Source of the DNA: Rhodobacteraceae bacterium (ex Bugula neritina AB1)
GTDB lineage: Bacteria; Pseudomonadota; Alphaproteobacteria; Rhodobacterales; Rhodobacteraceae
Direction of reading: 5' to 3'
Length of the DNA stretch: 48,807 nucleotides
Assembly (NCBI GenBank): GCA_001730095.1
Contig: MDLF01000103.1
Coordinates: 1-48,807 of the forward strand
Shown here: positions 10,331 to 18,594 of the stretch, piece by piece
How positions within the stretch are numbered: the stretch's first letter is position 1
How the letters are laid out: the number at the start of each line of letters is the position of its first letter
The notes under the pieces: generated by a model
What the model was told of the DNA's origin: nothing
Database searches by the model: none
Seen by the model: the letters and a program-made list of their open reading frames with translations, nothing else
Made by a program: the position numbers and the translations under genes

Positions 10331-10570
10331 TCACAGCTCCAGCGGATGCGCGCGACCGCGCTCCGCCAGGCGGCGGTTCAGCACCTTTGCCTCCGGCATC
10401 CCGGCCTCCAGCGCAAAAACAAAGGCATGCGTCAGGTAAAAGCAGGCCGCATCGATGCTGGCCGCAGCCTCTGCCTGATCACCGGCCAGCGTGTACAGCC
10501 GGACCAGCTCTGCGCTGTCGTTGTTTTCATGCGCCTGCAGCAGCGCCCGGTCGAGGTCTGCGCGCTCCAC
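10331..10570 (-). CDS. Small helical protein of unknown function (79 aa)
   Basis: 79 residues, no signal peptide or membrane segment. It is almost all alpha-helix by composition (MERADLDRALLQAHENND, then Ala/Glu/Leu-rich repeats) and could form a short TPR-like helical hairpin stack. I do not recognise the family. It is probably real because it starts 3 bases after the stop of the upstream aldehyde dehydrogenase, is in line with the operon, and its frame has normal codon use. A role as a small partner or assembly protein for the Rieske enzyme or dehydrogenases is only a guess. Confidence 0.65.
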   Translation of the reverse strand: MERADLDRALLQAHENNDSAELVRLYTLAGDQAEAAASIDAACFYLTHAFVFALEAGMPEAKVLNRRLAERGRAHPLEL

Positions 10571-10573
10571 CCG

Positions 10574-12025
10574 TCACCCCTTCAACGAGATTGCGATGTT
10601 CTTGGTGCGCACGTAATTATACAGCGCCTCCAAGCCCTTCTCGCGGCCAAACCCGGATTTGCCAACGCCGCCGAACGGCGTCGAGATACCGCCCGCAAAC
10701 CATTCGTTCACAAACACCTGCCCGGCGCGCAGACGGTTCGCCGCCCGGTGCGCCCGTGCCAGATCGCGGGTAAAGACACCTGCAACCAGCCCGAACTCGG
10801 TGCCATTGGCCATGGCGATTGCCTCGGCTTCGGTGTCAAAGGGCGTGAAGCAGGTGACAGGGCCGAAAATCTCTTCCTGCGCCACCCGGGCAGACGGGTC
10901 CACATCCGCCAGAATGGTCGGCGCCATGAAGTAGCCCTCCCGCTCCAGCCGGGCACCACCCGAGGCCGCCCGTGCGCCGCTTTGGCGGGCGGTGGCGGTC
11001 AGGGTTTCGATCCCGTCCAGCTGACGGGCCGAGATCACCGGGGTCAGGCCGGGGTTTTCCAGCCCGTGACCAACGCTAAGACCGTTTGCCAGCGCAGCGG
11101 CGCGTTCCACCGCCTCGTCATAGATTGAGCGGTGAACCAGCACCCGCGACATGGCAGAGCAAACCTGACCAGCATTGTAGAAGATGCCGCTTTGCAGAGA
11201 AGACATCAGCGTGTCCAGATTGGCGTCCTCAAACGCCACCGCCGCGGATTTGCCGCCCAGTTCCATCAGCGCAGGCGTCACCGGATTGGCCGCGGCACGC
11301 AGAATGGCCTGGCCAGTGGGAACCGAACCGGTAAAGACGATCTGATCCACCGCAGCGCTTTCCACCAGCCGCGCGCCCAGTTCGGCGCCGATGCCGTTCA
11401 GGATCGAGACTGCCCCGGCGGGCACCTCAGCGCGTTCCAGCGCCACGCCCAGCATCGCCAGCGCCATCGGGTCCAGCTCCGGGGATTTGATGATCACCGA
11501 ATTGCCCGCCGCCATGGCCGGCGCAAGAGAGCGCGCGGCAATCGACACCGGGAAATTCCACGGCACGATCTGGGCAGAGACACCGTAGGGCTCATATACC
11601 GTGTAGTCAGCATAATCCGGGCCGAGCGGGATCGATTTGCCTTCGATCTTGTCGGCCATGCCGCCGTAGTATTCGAAATACTGCGCGGCTTCTTCGAATT
11701 CATCATGCGCCGCACTCAGGCTCTTGCCGCTTTCGCGGCACAGCAGCTGTGCGCCTTCGTCGGCAATGCCGCGGATCTCTGCTGCGATGCGCTGCATCAG
11801 CTGGCCGCGGTTGGCAGGTTTCATGGCCGCCAGATCGCCGCGCTCGAAACTCGCTCGGGCCGCCTCCAGCGCCTTGGCCAGGGTCTCTTCGCCCGCCAGC
11901 GCGCAATCGGCCACATGGTCACCATTGCCCGGATCTTCAACAGCCAGACGTGCGCCGCCGTCGCCTTCCACCCAGGCACCGGCCAGGAAATTCCTGGCCA
12001 GCCCGTCCTTCAGAAAGGCGCTCAT
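10574..12025 (-). CDS. NAD(P)+-dependent aldehyde dehydrogenase
   Basis: 483 residues, full-length ALDH fold. Catalytic set: N157 (PWNFP), E255 (MELGGKS) and nucleophile C289 (NAGQVCSAMSR); the cofactor-binding IIKSPEL and the C-terminal FGGVGKSGFGREKG are present. It oxidises an aldehyde to its acid in the cytoplasm. Its start overlaps the Rieske gene stop by ATGA, so it very probably handles the aldehyde released by that oxygenase (for example a betaine or amino aldehyde, or a semialdehyde). The exact substrate cannot be read from sequence. Confidence 0.9.
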   Translation of the reverse strand: MSAFLKDGLARNFLAGAWVEGDGGARLAVEDPGNGDHVADCALAGEETLAKALEAARASFERGDLAAMKPANRGQLMQRIAAEIRGIADEGAQLLCRESGKSLSAAHDEFEEAAQYFEYYGGMADKIEGKSIPLGPDYADYTVYEPYGVSAQIVPWNFPVSIAARSLAPAMAAGNSVIIKSPELDPMALAMLGVALERAEVPAGAVSILNGIGAELGARLVESAAVDQIVFTGSVPTGQAILRAAANPVTPALMELGGKSAAVAFEDANLDTLMSSLQSGIFYNAGQVCSAMSRVLVHRSIYDEAVERAAALANGLSVGHGLENPGLTPVISARQLDGIETLTATARQSGARAASGGARLEREGYFMAPTILADVDPSARVAQEEIFGPVTCFTPFDTEAEAIAMANGTEFGLVAGVFTRDLARAHRAANRLRAGQVFVNEWFAGGISTPFGGVGKSGFGREKGLEALYNYVRTKNIAISLKG

Positions 12026-13176
12026 GCTGCGCGTCCCTTGGTCACCTGATCGGCCACCCAGGCGTGGAAATTATGGGTCGGCCCGTCCATCGCCGGAGAG
12101 AACCGGCCACCGTCGAACAGCTCGCCGTGGCGGCCCTTCTGCATGCCCTCGACGACAAAGACGTCTTCCTCGAACACGGTCTTCCACAGTTTGGCGTTCT
12201 CGGTGCGCAAGTTGTCCAGCTCTGGCGTTTCTTCGGTCGACTTCGCGTAATACAGCTCGATATGCTCGACAGTGTTTTCGGTATCAACCGGCTCCAGAAT
12301 GATCGCAAACGCATGGTCGCGCTGCACACCCAGCAGAACGTTCGGGTAAACGGCCACATATTCGCCGCCCTCGTCCCATTTGCTGGAAAGCCCGTCGAAA
12401 TCCGGGAACAGCTGGCCGTCTTCGCCCTTCAGCTGGCGATAGACCAAAGTCCCCTGGCCAGAGTAGTGGCCCGGCACTTCGATGTTGTAATGGTCTTCCA
12501 GGCGGGAATAGCTGTTGAGCCCCGGATGCACCCAGGGCAGGTGGTAGCTTTCGCAGTAGTTTTCGACCGCCAGTTTCCAGTTGGTCTTCACTTCCAGCGT
12601 GAAACCAGAGCTTTCGCCGCCGTGATACACCGGGGTTTCGAATTCCTTCCAGCGCTGCAGCAGGTCGGCGTGGACCTCTTCGAACTCCGGCGCTGTGCCG
12701 TCCACATTCACAAACACCACGTCGCGCCAGACATAGGAGCGGATGCGCACCAGGCCCAGCTCGTCCAGCTTGATGTCTTCATGCTTGTTGTTGCCGGGGC
12801 CGCCCACATGCGGGGTCGAGACCAGACGGCCGTTCAGGCCATAGCACCAGCTGTGATAGGGGCAGCGGATCGCGCCGCGGATCTTGCCGGGCTTGTCCAG
12901 CAGGATCATGCCGCGGTGGCGGCAGGTGTTCTGAAACACGCCGACGGCACCGTCAGTGTCACGCACGATCAACAGCGGCATGCCCAGGAAATCCACCGGT
13001 TTCGCATAGCCAGGCTCCGGCACATCCTTGCCAAAGCCGATGCCGGACCAATTGGCAAACAACACCGATCGTTTTTCTTCGGCAAAGACGGTGGGGTCGA
13101 TGTAATGGGCGTTCGGCAGCCCGTTGGCCACATTGACCGGAGCCATCACCGGGGCAAGCGTGTCATGCTTGTTCAT
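12022..13176 (-). CDS. Rieske non-heme iron oxygenase, choline/betaine-monooxygenase type
   Basis: 384 residues from the ATG at 13176, which has a GGAGAGA site; longer upstream codons lack one. Rieske [2Fe-2S] ligands are C85-x-H87 (CRHRG) and C105-x2-H108 (CPYHSW). The mononuclear iron site is in ENYCESYHLPWVHP, with H212 and H217. This pattern belongs to the group containing plant choline monooxygenase, glycine betaine and carnitine monooxygenases and stachydrine demethylase, so an oxidative attack on a quaternary amine is the likely reaction. No reductase partner is in the operon; electrons must come from an enzyme encoded elsewhere. First gene of the operon running to 8019. Confidence 0.88.
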   Translation of the reverse strand: MNKHDTLAPVMAPVNVANGLPNAHYIDPTVFAEEKRSVLFANWSGIGFGKDVPEPGYAKPVDFLGMPLLIVRDTDGAVGVFQNTCRHRGMILLDKPGKIRGAIRCPYHSWCYGLNGRLVSTPHVGGPGNNKHEDIKLDELGLVRIRSYVWRDVVFVNVDGTAPEFEEVHADLLQRWKEFETPVYHGGESSGFTLEVKTNWKLAVENYCESYHLPWVHPGLNSYSRLEDHYNIEVPGHYSGQGTLVYRQLKGEDGQLFPDFDGLSSKWDEGGEYVAVYPNVLLGVQRDHAFAIILEPVDTENTVEHIELYYAKSTEETPELDNLRTENAKLWKTVFEEDVFVVEGMQKGRHGELFDGGRFSPAMDGPTHNFHAWVADQVTKGRAA

Positions 13177-13271
13177 CTGGGTCTCTCCAATGCTGGGAAA
13201 AGATGTGCGCGTTGTGCGCCATAGAATGGAGACAGCCGATTCACTCAATATCAGGAATTTTCGCCTTTGGC

Positions 13272-14186
13272 TTAGCTGGATTCACCCGAGCCTCGACTGA
13301 CCTCGTCAATCACCCAATTGCGGAGCAATCGGGCGGATTCCGACAGCTCCGTATCCGGGCGGCCCACCAGATGGAACCCATGCGGCGCCGTCAGCACATG
13401 CGGGCCGATCGGCACCAGTTGGCCAGAGGCCAGCAAAGGGTGCAGCAGCCGCTGCCAGCCCAGCACCAGCCCGACCCCGTCCTGCGCCGCCTGCAGGGCA
13501 ACCGCATAGTTGTTGACCCGCACACCAGCTGCGATGGGACCGCCGTAGCCAAGCTGGGCAAACCAATCGGCCCAGGTGGTCCAGCTTTTGTCGTCGGATT
13601 CCAGATGCAGCAGCCGCTGCTGCGCCAGCTCCTCCAGCGGACAACCAGTAAGCCGTTCGGCCAGTTCCGCGTTTGCGACAGGCACCAGATGATCGCGGTA
13701 CAGTTCCGTCTGTTCCAGCCGCGTGTCCCGTTCACGCCCGTAGCGGACATAGAAATCCACATCCGGCATGCTGCGGAACTGCCGGTCATTGACGATCTGG
13801 TTGACGTTCACATCCGGGTTCTGGCGCCAGAACCGCACCACCGACGGCGACAGCCACAACGAGGCCACCGCCGAAGTTGACCCGATGGTGACAGTATCCC
13901 CGGCCTGACGGTCGCGGATGGTCTTCAGGCTAAGCGAGATCTTGGAAAACGACGAGGCCAGGGTTTCAAACAGCGCTTCGCCCTCTTCTGTCAGCTCGAC
14001 CCCGCGGTGTTTGCGCTGAAACAGCGGCGCCTGCAGCTCTGCCTCCAGCGCCTTCACCTGATGGCTAACTGCGCCGGGGGTCACCGACAGCTCCTGCGCG
14101 GCATTCTTGAAACTCAGGTGCCGGGCCGCGGCCTCAAAGGCCGCCAGCGTGGTCAGCGGCGGCAGGTTGTAATGGCGGCGGGACAT
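13272..14186 (-). CDS. LysR-family regulator (GcvA-like)
   Basis: 304 residues. N-terminal winged HTH (PPLTTLAAFEAAARHLSFKNAAQELSVTPGAVSHQVKALE, about residues 8-48) and a periplasmic-binding-like effector domain. The NLPPLTTLAAFEAAARHLSF opening is typical of GcvA/AmpR-like members. An AGGAG precedes the start. It sits 95 bases upstream of the Rieske gene in the same direction, an unusual layout for a LysR gene that controls a divergent target. It probably acts on the Rieske operon promoter in that gap. Confidence 0.88.
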   Translation of the reverse strand: MSRRHYNLPPLTTLAAFEAAARHLSFKNAAQELSVTPGAVSHQVKALEAELQAPLFQRKHRGVELTEEGEALFETLASSFSKISLSLKTIRDRQAGDTVTIGSTSAVASLWLSPSVVRFWRQNPDVNVNQIVNDRQFRSMPDVDFYVRYGRERDTRLEQTELYRDHLVPVANAELAERLTGCPLEELAQQRLLHLESDDKSWTTWADWFAQLGYGGPIAAGVRVNNYAVALQAAQDGVGLVLGWQRLLHPLLASGQLVPIGPHVLTAPHGFHLVGRPDTELSESARLLRNWVIDEVSRGSGESS

Positions 14187-14278
14187 CTGCGGCTCCTGGC
14201 ATATAGCTCGGCTGAGGGCGTTTCATTTCAATATGGGAAATGCGCCTTTGAATGCCAGCCCCGGTTTTGTCGGATGCC

Positions 14279-15229
14279 TCAATCAATCCGGCTCCGTTGC
14301 AGCATCGGCGTTACATTAAAGGCCGCCTTGTACACCCGCGAGAAATGGCCGGGACTGTCAAAACCACAGGACAGCGCCACATCGGTCACCGATGCCTCGG
14401 TCTGGATCAGCAGATTGCGGGCGCGCTCCAGCCGCATCTCCATCGAATACTTCTTGGGGGAGGTGTTCAGGTATTTGCCGAACAGCCGCTCCAGCTGGCG
14501 GGTGGAAATTCCGATTTCCTCGGCAATCAGCGCAGGGGAAATGGGATCGCTGATATGGTCGTGCATCATCTGGATCGCCCGGGCCAGATGGCTATTGCGC
14601 ATGCCATTGCGAGACTGCAGCGAGACCTTCTGTTCAGCCGTCGCATTGCGCACCGCGTTATAGACCATCTGATCCGCCACCGCGACGGCAAGGTCATATC
14701 CATGATCCCGTTCAATCAGATGCAGCATCAGGTCCGCCGTGGCGGTGCCACCCGATGCTGTCACGTGTTTTTCATCGGCCACAAACACATTGCGCACCAG
14801 ATTCACCTCTGGAAAGGCCTCCATGAAGCTGTCGTGGTATTCCCAGTGAATTGCCGCCTGCATGCCGTTCAGAAACCCGGCCTCTGCCAGCACCCAAGCA
14901 CCAGAACACAGCGCCCCCACCGCAACGCCGCGCGCCTTTTCCCGGCGCAGCGCGGCCAGCAGCGGCCTGGTCACATGGTTGCGCATGTGGATGCCAGACA
15001 GGGCAAACAGCCGGTCGCATTTGGGGATTGCATCAAACCCGTAATGGACCAGCGTCACCGACCCGTTTGAACAGGTCGCGGTCGCGCCGTTTTCCGATCC
15101 GAACGACCAGTCATAGAGGTCCTGACCGCTGACCAGATTGGCGATCCGCAACGGCTCTACTGCGCAGGAAAATGCGAGATGCGAGAATTCCTCGACCAGA
15201 AGAAAGGCAAAATGCTGGGTATTGGACAT
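14279..15229 (-). CDS. GlxA-type AraC-family regulator (GbdR/CdhR-like)
   Basis: 316 residues from the ATG at 15229. The N-terminal DJ-1/PfpI-like domain (about 1-175) has the ALCSGAWVLAEAGFLNG segment, where Cys is the position of the PfpI nucleophile elbow. The C-terminal AraC domain (about 215-316) has two HTHs, with the conserved GFDSPGHFSRVYKAAFNVTP. This architecture is shared by GbdR and CdhR, which sense glycine betaine and carnitine, so it fits control of quaternary-amine catabolism. Divergent from the GntR operon. Confidence 0.88.
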   Translation of the reverse strand: MSNTQHFAFLLVEEFSHLAFSCAVEPLRIANLVSGQDLYDWSFGSENGATATCSNGSVTLVHYGFDAIPKCDRLFALSGIHMRNHVTRPLLAALRREKARGVAVGALCSGAWVLAEAGFLNGMQAAIHWEYHDSFMEAFPEVNLVRNVFVADEKHVTASGGTATADLMLHLIERDHGYDLAVAVADQMVYNAVRNATAEQKVSLQSRNGMRNSHLARAIQMMHDHISDPISPALIAEEIGISTRQLERLFGKYLNTSPKKYSMEMRLERARNLLIQTEASVTDVALSCGFDSPGHFSRVYKAAFNVTPMLQRSRID

Positions 15230-15373
15230 GGGGTGACCGCCTGACAAGAACCGCGAAGGACCGCACTGTGCAACAGGGCCCTGCAGTCCCGACAGGTTAG
15301 GCCCCCTGCCCCGGTCACTACAAGCTGCTGCACGGCGCAAAGCGTCCGCAAACTGCACACATCATATTTTTTC

Positions 15374-15383
15374 TGTGTACACA
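15374..15383. promoter_or_regulatory. Candidate GntR-FCD operator TGTGTACACA
   Basis: Perfect 10-bp palindrome in an AT-rich stretch about 72 bases upstream of the GntR start at 15455, in the divergent gap with the AraC-type gene. Size and TAC/GTA core resemble FCD-type GntR operators. Confidence 0.4.
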
Positions 15384-15454
15384 ATATGTTTTTTTATGCG
15401 ATAGAGCCGAAAATCCACAGAATCCCGCGCCGCTCGCGTGTCAGGAGAGATGCC

Positions 15455-16165
15455 ATGAAAGACACCTCCAAAAACCGCAAGACAGAGCTGTACATCCGCC
15501 TCAAGACCGCGATCATGACGCTGGAACTGCGCCCCGGCGCCGATCTGGACGAGGCAAAACTGTCCGAAGAGTCGGGGCTCTCTCGCACGCCGTTGCGCGA
15601 AGTGCTGCGCCAGCTGGCGGGCGAAGGCTATGTGGATCTCCGGGAAAACCGCGGCGCGCGGGTCAGCGAGATGTCCCATATGACCCTGCGCGATTTTTTC
15701 CTGGCCGCTCCGATGATCTATGGCGCAGTGCTGCAGCTGGCCGCCAAGAACGCAACCTCTGCCCAAATTGCACAGCTGAAAGAAGCGCAGGAGACCTTCA
15801 GGGCTGCGCTGCGCAGCGGCTCTGGCGCCGACCGGGCGATGGCCAATAACCACTTTCACGAAATCACCGGCGAAATGGCGGATAACATCTATCTGCTGCC
15901 ATCCTTTCAACGCCTGCTGATTGACCATGCCCGCATCGGCATGACCTTTTACCGCTCCCGGGACGCCCGGATGGCGGAGAACCTGGATGAAGCCAGCACC
16001 CAGCACGACGCCATCATCGCCGCCATCGCGGCCGGGGATGAGGCAAAGGCGGGTCAGCTGGCCATCGATCACTGGAACCTGTCGCGCGATCAGATCGAAC
16101 TGTTCGTCATGCCCGCCGGGCTTGACCTGCCGCTCGGATCTGTCGCCCGAACACCCCCTGCATGA
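15455..16165 (+). CDS. GntR-family (FCD) transcriptional regulator
   Basis: 236 residues from the ATG at 15455, chosen because AGGAGA lies 7 bases upstream; an earlier in-frame ATG at 15386 has no site. N-terminal winged HTH (LSEESGLSRTPLREVLRQLAGEGYV, about residues 35-60) and a C-terminal FCD helical bundle with the metal-type histidines NNHFHEI, QHDAI and DHW. It is likely the local repressor of the DapA-ALDH-oxidase operon that begins a few bases after its stop. The effector is probably a pathway intermediate. Confidence 0.88.
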   Translation: MKDTSKNRKTELYIRLKTAIMTLELRPGADLDEAKLSEESGLSRTPLREVLRQLAGEGYVDLRENRGARVSEMSHMTLRDFFLAAPMIYGAVLQLAAKNATSAQIAQLKEAQETFRAALRSGSGADRAMANNHFHEITGEMADNIYLLPSFQRLLIDHARIGMTFYRSRDARMAENLDEASTQHDAIIAAIAAGDEAKAGQLAIDHWNLSRDQIELFVMPAGLDLPLGSVARTPPA

Positions 16166-16173
16166 GGACGCAG

Positions 16174-17091
16174 ATGACCCCAATTTTCAAATTTGAAGGG
16201 ATCTACACCCCGGTGGTGACGCCCTATCACGAGGACGGCAGCGTCAACTGGGACGCCCAGGCCGAGGTGATCGAATATCTGGTTGCGAACGGCGTGCACG
16301 GGCTGATCTCCGGTGGTTCGACCGGCGAAAACTATGCCCAGACCGTTGAGGAACGGCTGGAACTGGCCCGTTTCACCCATGCGCAGCTCAAAGGCCGCCT
16401 GCCGCTGGTTGTCGGCACCGGCGCCATGCTGACCGGCGATTCCATTGCGCTGGCCTCTGGCGCCAAAGAGATCGGCGCCGATGCGATCCTCTTGGCCTCA
16501 CCGCCCTATTCGGTCCCGACCGACCGCGAAAACGCGCTGAATGCGCTGGCCATCGACAAGGCCGCCGATCTGCCGGTGATGCTGTACAACTACCCGCACC
16601 GCACCGGCACCATGATGGGCGAGGAGTTTCTGGACCGCGTTGGCCGCTCCCGCAATTTCTGCGGCATCAAGGAAAGCTCGGGCGATATCAACCGCGTACA
16701 TCTCTTGGCCCGCGACTATCCGCATATCCAGCTGGGCTGCGGCATGGACGACCAGGCGCTGGAGTTCTTTGCCTGGGGCGCGCCCTTCTGGGTCTGCGGC
16801 GGCTCCAACTTTCTGCCGCGCGAACACGTCGCGCTCTATAAGGCTTGCGTTCTGGAGGGCAACTTTGCCAAAGGCCGCCGCATCATGTCCGCGATGATGC
16901 CGCTGATGCGGGTCTTGGAACAGGGCGGCAAGTTCATCCAGACCATCAAACATGGCGTCACCATGAACGGCATCGCCGCAGGCGCCATGCGACCGCCTCT
17001 GAAAGGTCTGAACAAGGACGACAAACGCGCGCTGGAACAGGTCGTGCGGGTGCTGAAACAGAAAATCGCTGACATCGAAGCGGAGGGTTAA
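16174..17091 (+). CDS. DapA (dihydrodipicolinate synthase) family lyase/deaminase
   Basis: 305 residues from ATG 16174 (GAGGAC 7 bases upstream). Class I aldolase TIM barrel: the Schiff-base lysine is K166 in GIKESSGD, the catalytic tyrosine lies in MLYNYPHRTG (Y138/Y140), and GGSTGENYAQT forms the substrate loop. Family members include dihydrodipicolinate synthase, 2-keto-3-deoxy-sugar acid aldolases and pyrroline-4-hydroxy-2-carboxylate deaminase of hydroxyproline breakdown. Given the FAD oxidase and aldehyde dehydrogenase in the same operon and HpbD nearby, the deaminase role is the most attractive, but this is inferred from context. Confidence 0.85.
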   Translation: MTPIFKFEGIYTPVVTPYHEDGSVNWDAQAEVIEYLVANGVHGLISGGSTGENYAQTVEERLELARFTHAQLKGRLPLVVGTGAMLTGDSIALASGAKEIGADAILLASPPYSVPTDRENALNALAIDKAADLPVMLYNYPHRTGTMMGEEFLDRVGRSRNFCGIKESSGDINRVHLLARDYPHIQLGCGMDDQALEFFAWGAPFWVCGGSNFLPREHVALYKACVLEGNFAKGRRIMSAMMPLMRVLEQGGKFIQTIKHGVTMNGIAAGAMRPPLKGLNKDDKRALEQVVRVLKQKIADIEAEG

Positions 17092-17094
17092 GGC

Positions 17095-18594
17095 ATGACT
17101 TTGCTCACTCAGGACGAATACAAATCCATTGCTGCCAATCTGGACCTGCCCACGGGCGCGTTCATCGACGGCAAATACTGCCCAGCCACCTCCGGCAAAA
17201 CCTTTGAGACCGTGAACCCGGCCACCGGCGAGAAACTGGCGGATATCGCCTCTTGCGGCGCCGCAGACGTGGACATCGCGGTCGAAAAGGCACGCGAAGC
17301 CTTTGACGACGGCCGCTGGTCACGCCTGCACCCATCCGAGCGCAAGGATGTGCTGATCCGCCTGTGCAAACTGATGACCCGCAACGCCCGCGAATTGGCG
17401 GTGATGGAGAGCCTCGACAGCGGCAAGACCATCTATGACTGCGAAACCGTCGACGTGCCGGAAACCATCCACTGCATCAAATGGCACGCCGAGGCGGTCG
17501 ACAAGATCTATGATCAGGTCTCACCTGCGTCGGACGATCACATCGCCATGGTGGTGCGCGAACCCATCGGCGTGGTTGGTCTGGTGCTGCCCTGGAACTT
17601 CCCGCTGTTGATGCTGGCCTGGAAAATCGGCCCCGCACTGGCGGCGGGCTGCTCCGTGGTGGTGAAGCCAGCGGCCGAAACCACCCTGACCGCGCTGCGC
17701 GTGGCTGAACTGGCAATGGAGGCAGGCCTGCCCCGCGGTGTGCTGAACATCGTACCCGGCGGTGGCGCCGACGTGGGTGAACCCATCGGCCGCCATATGG
17801 ACATCGACATGGTGTCCTTCACCGGCTCTACCGTGACCGGCAAACGGTTCCTGACCTATTCCGCCGAAAGCAACGCCAAGGAAGTGGTGCTGGAGATGGG
17901 CGGCAAGAACCCCGCCATCGTCATGGAGGACGCCGAGAACCTGGACCGCGTGGCGCAGCACATTGTGAACGGTGCGTTCTGGAACATGGGCGAAAACTGC
18001 TCGGCGTCCTCGCGCCTGATCGTGCACAAGGACATCAAGGCAGAGCTGCTGGAACGTATCACCCATCATGCCAAAGCCTGGAACATAGGTGACCCGCTGG
18101 ACCCCGAAACCCGCATGGGCGCGCTGGTGTCCCAGGCGCATTTCGACAAGGTCTGCGGTTATCTGGAGCAGGCAGATAACGTGGTTCTGGGCGGCAAGGC
18201 GCAGGGCGGCGCCTTTGTCGAAGCCACTGTCGTCGAAGTCCCCGGCAATGACGCCGCACTGGCGCGCGAAGAGATCTTTGGCCCGGTACTGTCGGTGATC
18301 GAAGTTTCCGGTTTCGACGAAGCCATCCAGATCGCCAATGACACTGATTACGGTCTCTGCGCCTCGATCTTTACCGCCAATGCCAAACGCGCCATCCGCG
18401 GCGCGCGGGCCATCCGGGCGGGCACGGTGACGGTGAACAGCTTTGGCGAAGGCGACATCTCCACGCCTTTCGGGGGCTACAAGCAGTCGGGCTTTGGCGG
18501 CCGCGACAACTCGGTTCACGCCCACGACCAGTACACCCAGCTGAAAACCATCTGGATCGATCTGGCCGATGACGCAGACGAGGCTGTGGATTGA
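17095..18594 (+). CDS. NAD+-dependent aldehyde dehydrogenase (PuuC / aminoaldehyde-like)
   Basis: 499 residues. Catalytic N169 (PWNFP), E267 (LEMGGKN) and C302 (MGENCSASSR) match classical ALDH numbering exactly. The sequence resembles gamma-glutamyl-gamma-aminobutyraldehyde and betaine/aminoaldehyde dehydrogenases. It begins 3 bases after the DapA-family stop and ends overlapping the TTG start of the FAD oxidase. In a hydroxyproline route it would oxidise alpha-ketoglutarate semialdehyde; in a polyamine-like route, an aminoaldehyde. Confidence 0.9.
   Translation: MTLLTQDEYKSIAANLDLPTGAFIDGKYCPATSGKTFETVNPATGEKLADIASCGAADVDIAVEKAREAFDDGRWSRLHPSERKDVLIRLCKLMTRNARELAVMESLDSGKTIYDCETVDVPETIHCIKWHAEAVDKIYDQVSPASDDHIAMVVREPIGVVGLVLPWNFPLLMLAWKIGPALAAGCSVVVKPAAETTLTALRVAELAMEAGLPRGVLNIVPGGGADVGEPIGRHMDIDMVSFTGSTVTGKRFLTYSAESNAKEVVLEMGGKNPAIVMEDAENLDRVAQHIVNGAFWNMGENCSASSRLIVHKDIKAELLERITHHAKAWNIGDPLDPETRMGALVSQAHFDKVCGYLEQADNVVLGGKAQGGAFVEATVVEVPGNDAALAREEIFGPVLSVIEVSGFDEAIQIANDTDYGLCASIFTANAKRAIRGARAIRAGTVTVNSFGEGDISTPFGGYKQSGFGGRDNSVHAHDQYTQLKTIWIDLADDADEAVD

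Noticed and set aside
9443-11128. Long open frame of 561 codons on the plus strand
   Set aside because: It crosses the ADH-like gene, the small gene and part of the aldehyde dehydrogenase on the other strand; its product is rich in His, Arg and Gly with no family features.
15386-15454. Upstream ATG extension of the GntR gene
   Set aside because: No ribosome site, and it would run through the candidate operator/promoter; the start at 15455 has AGGAGA.
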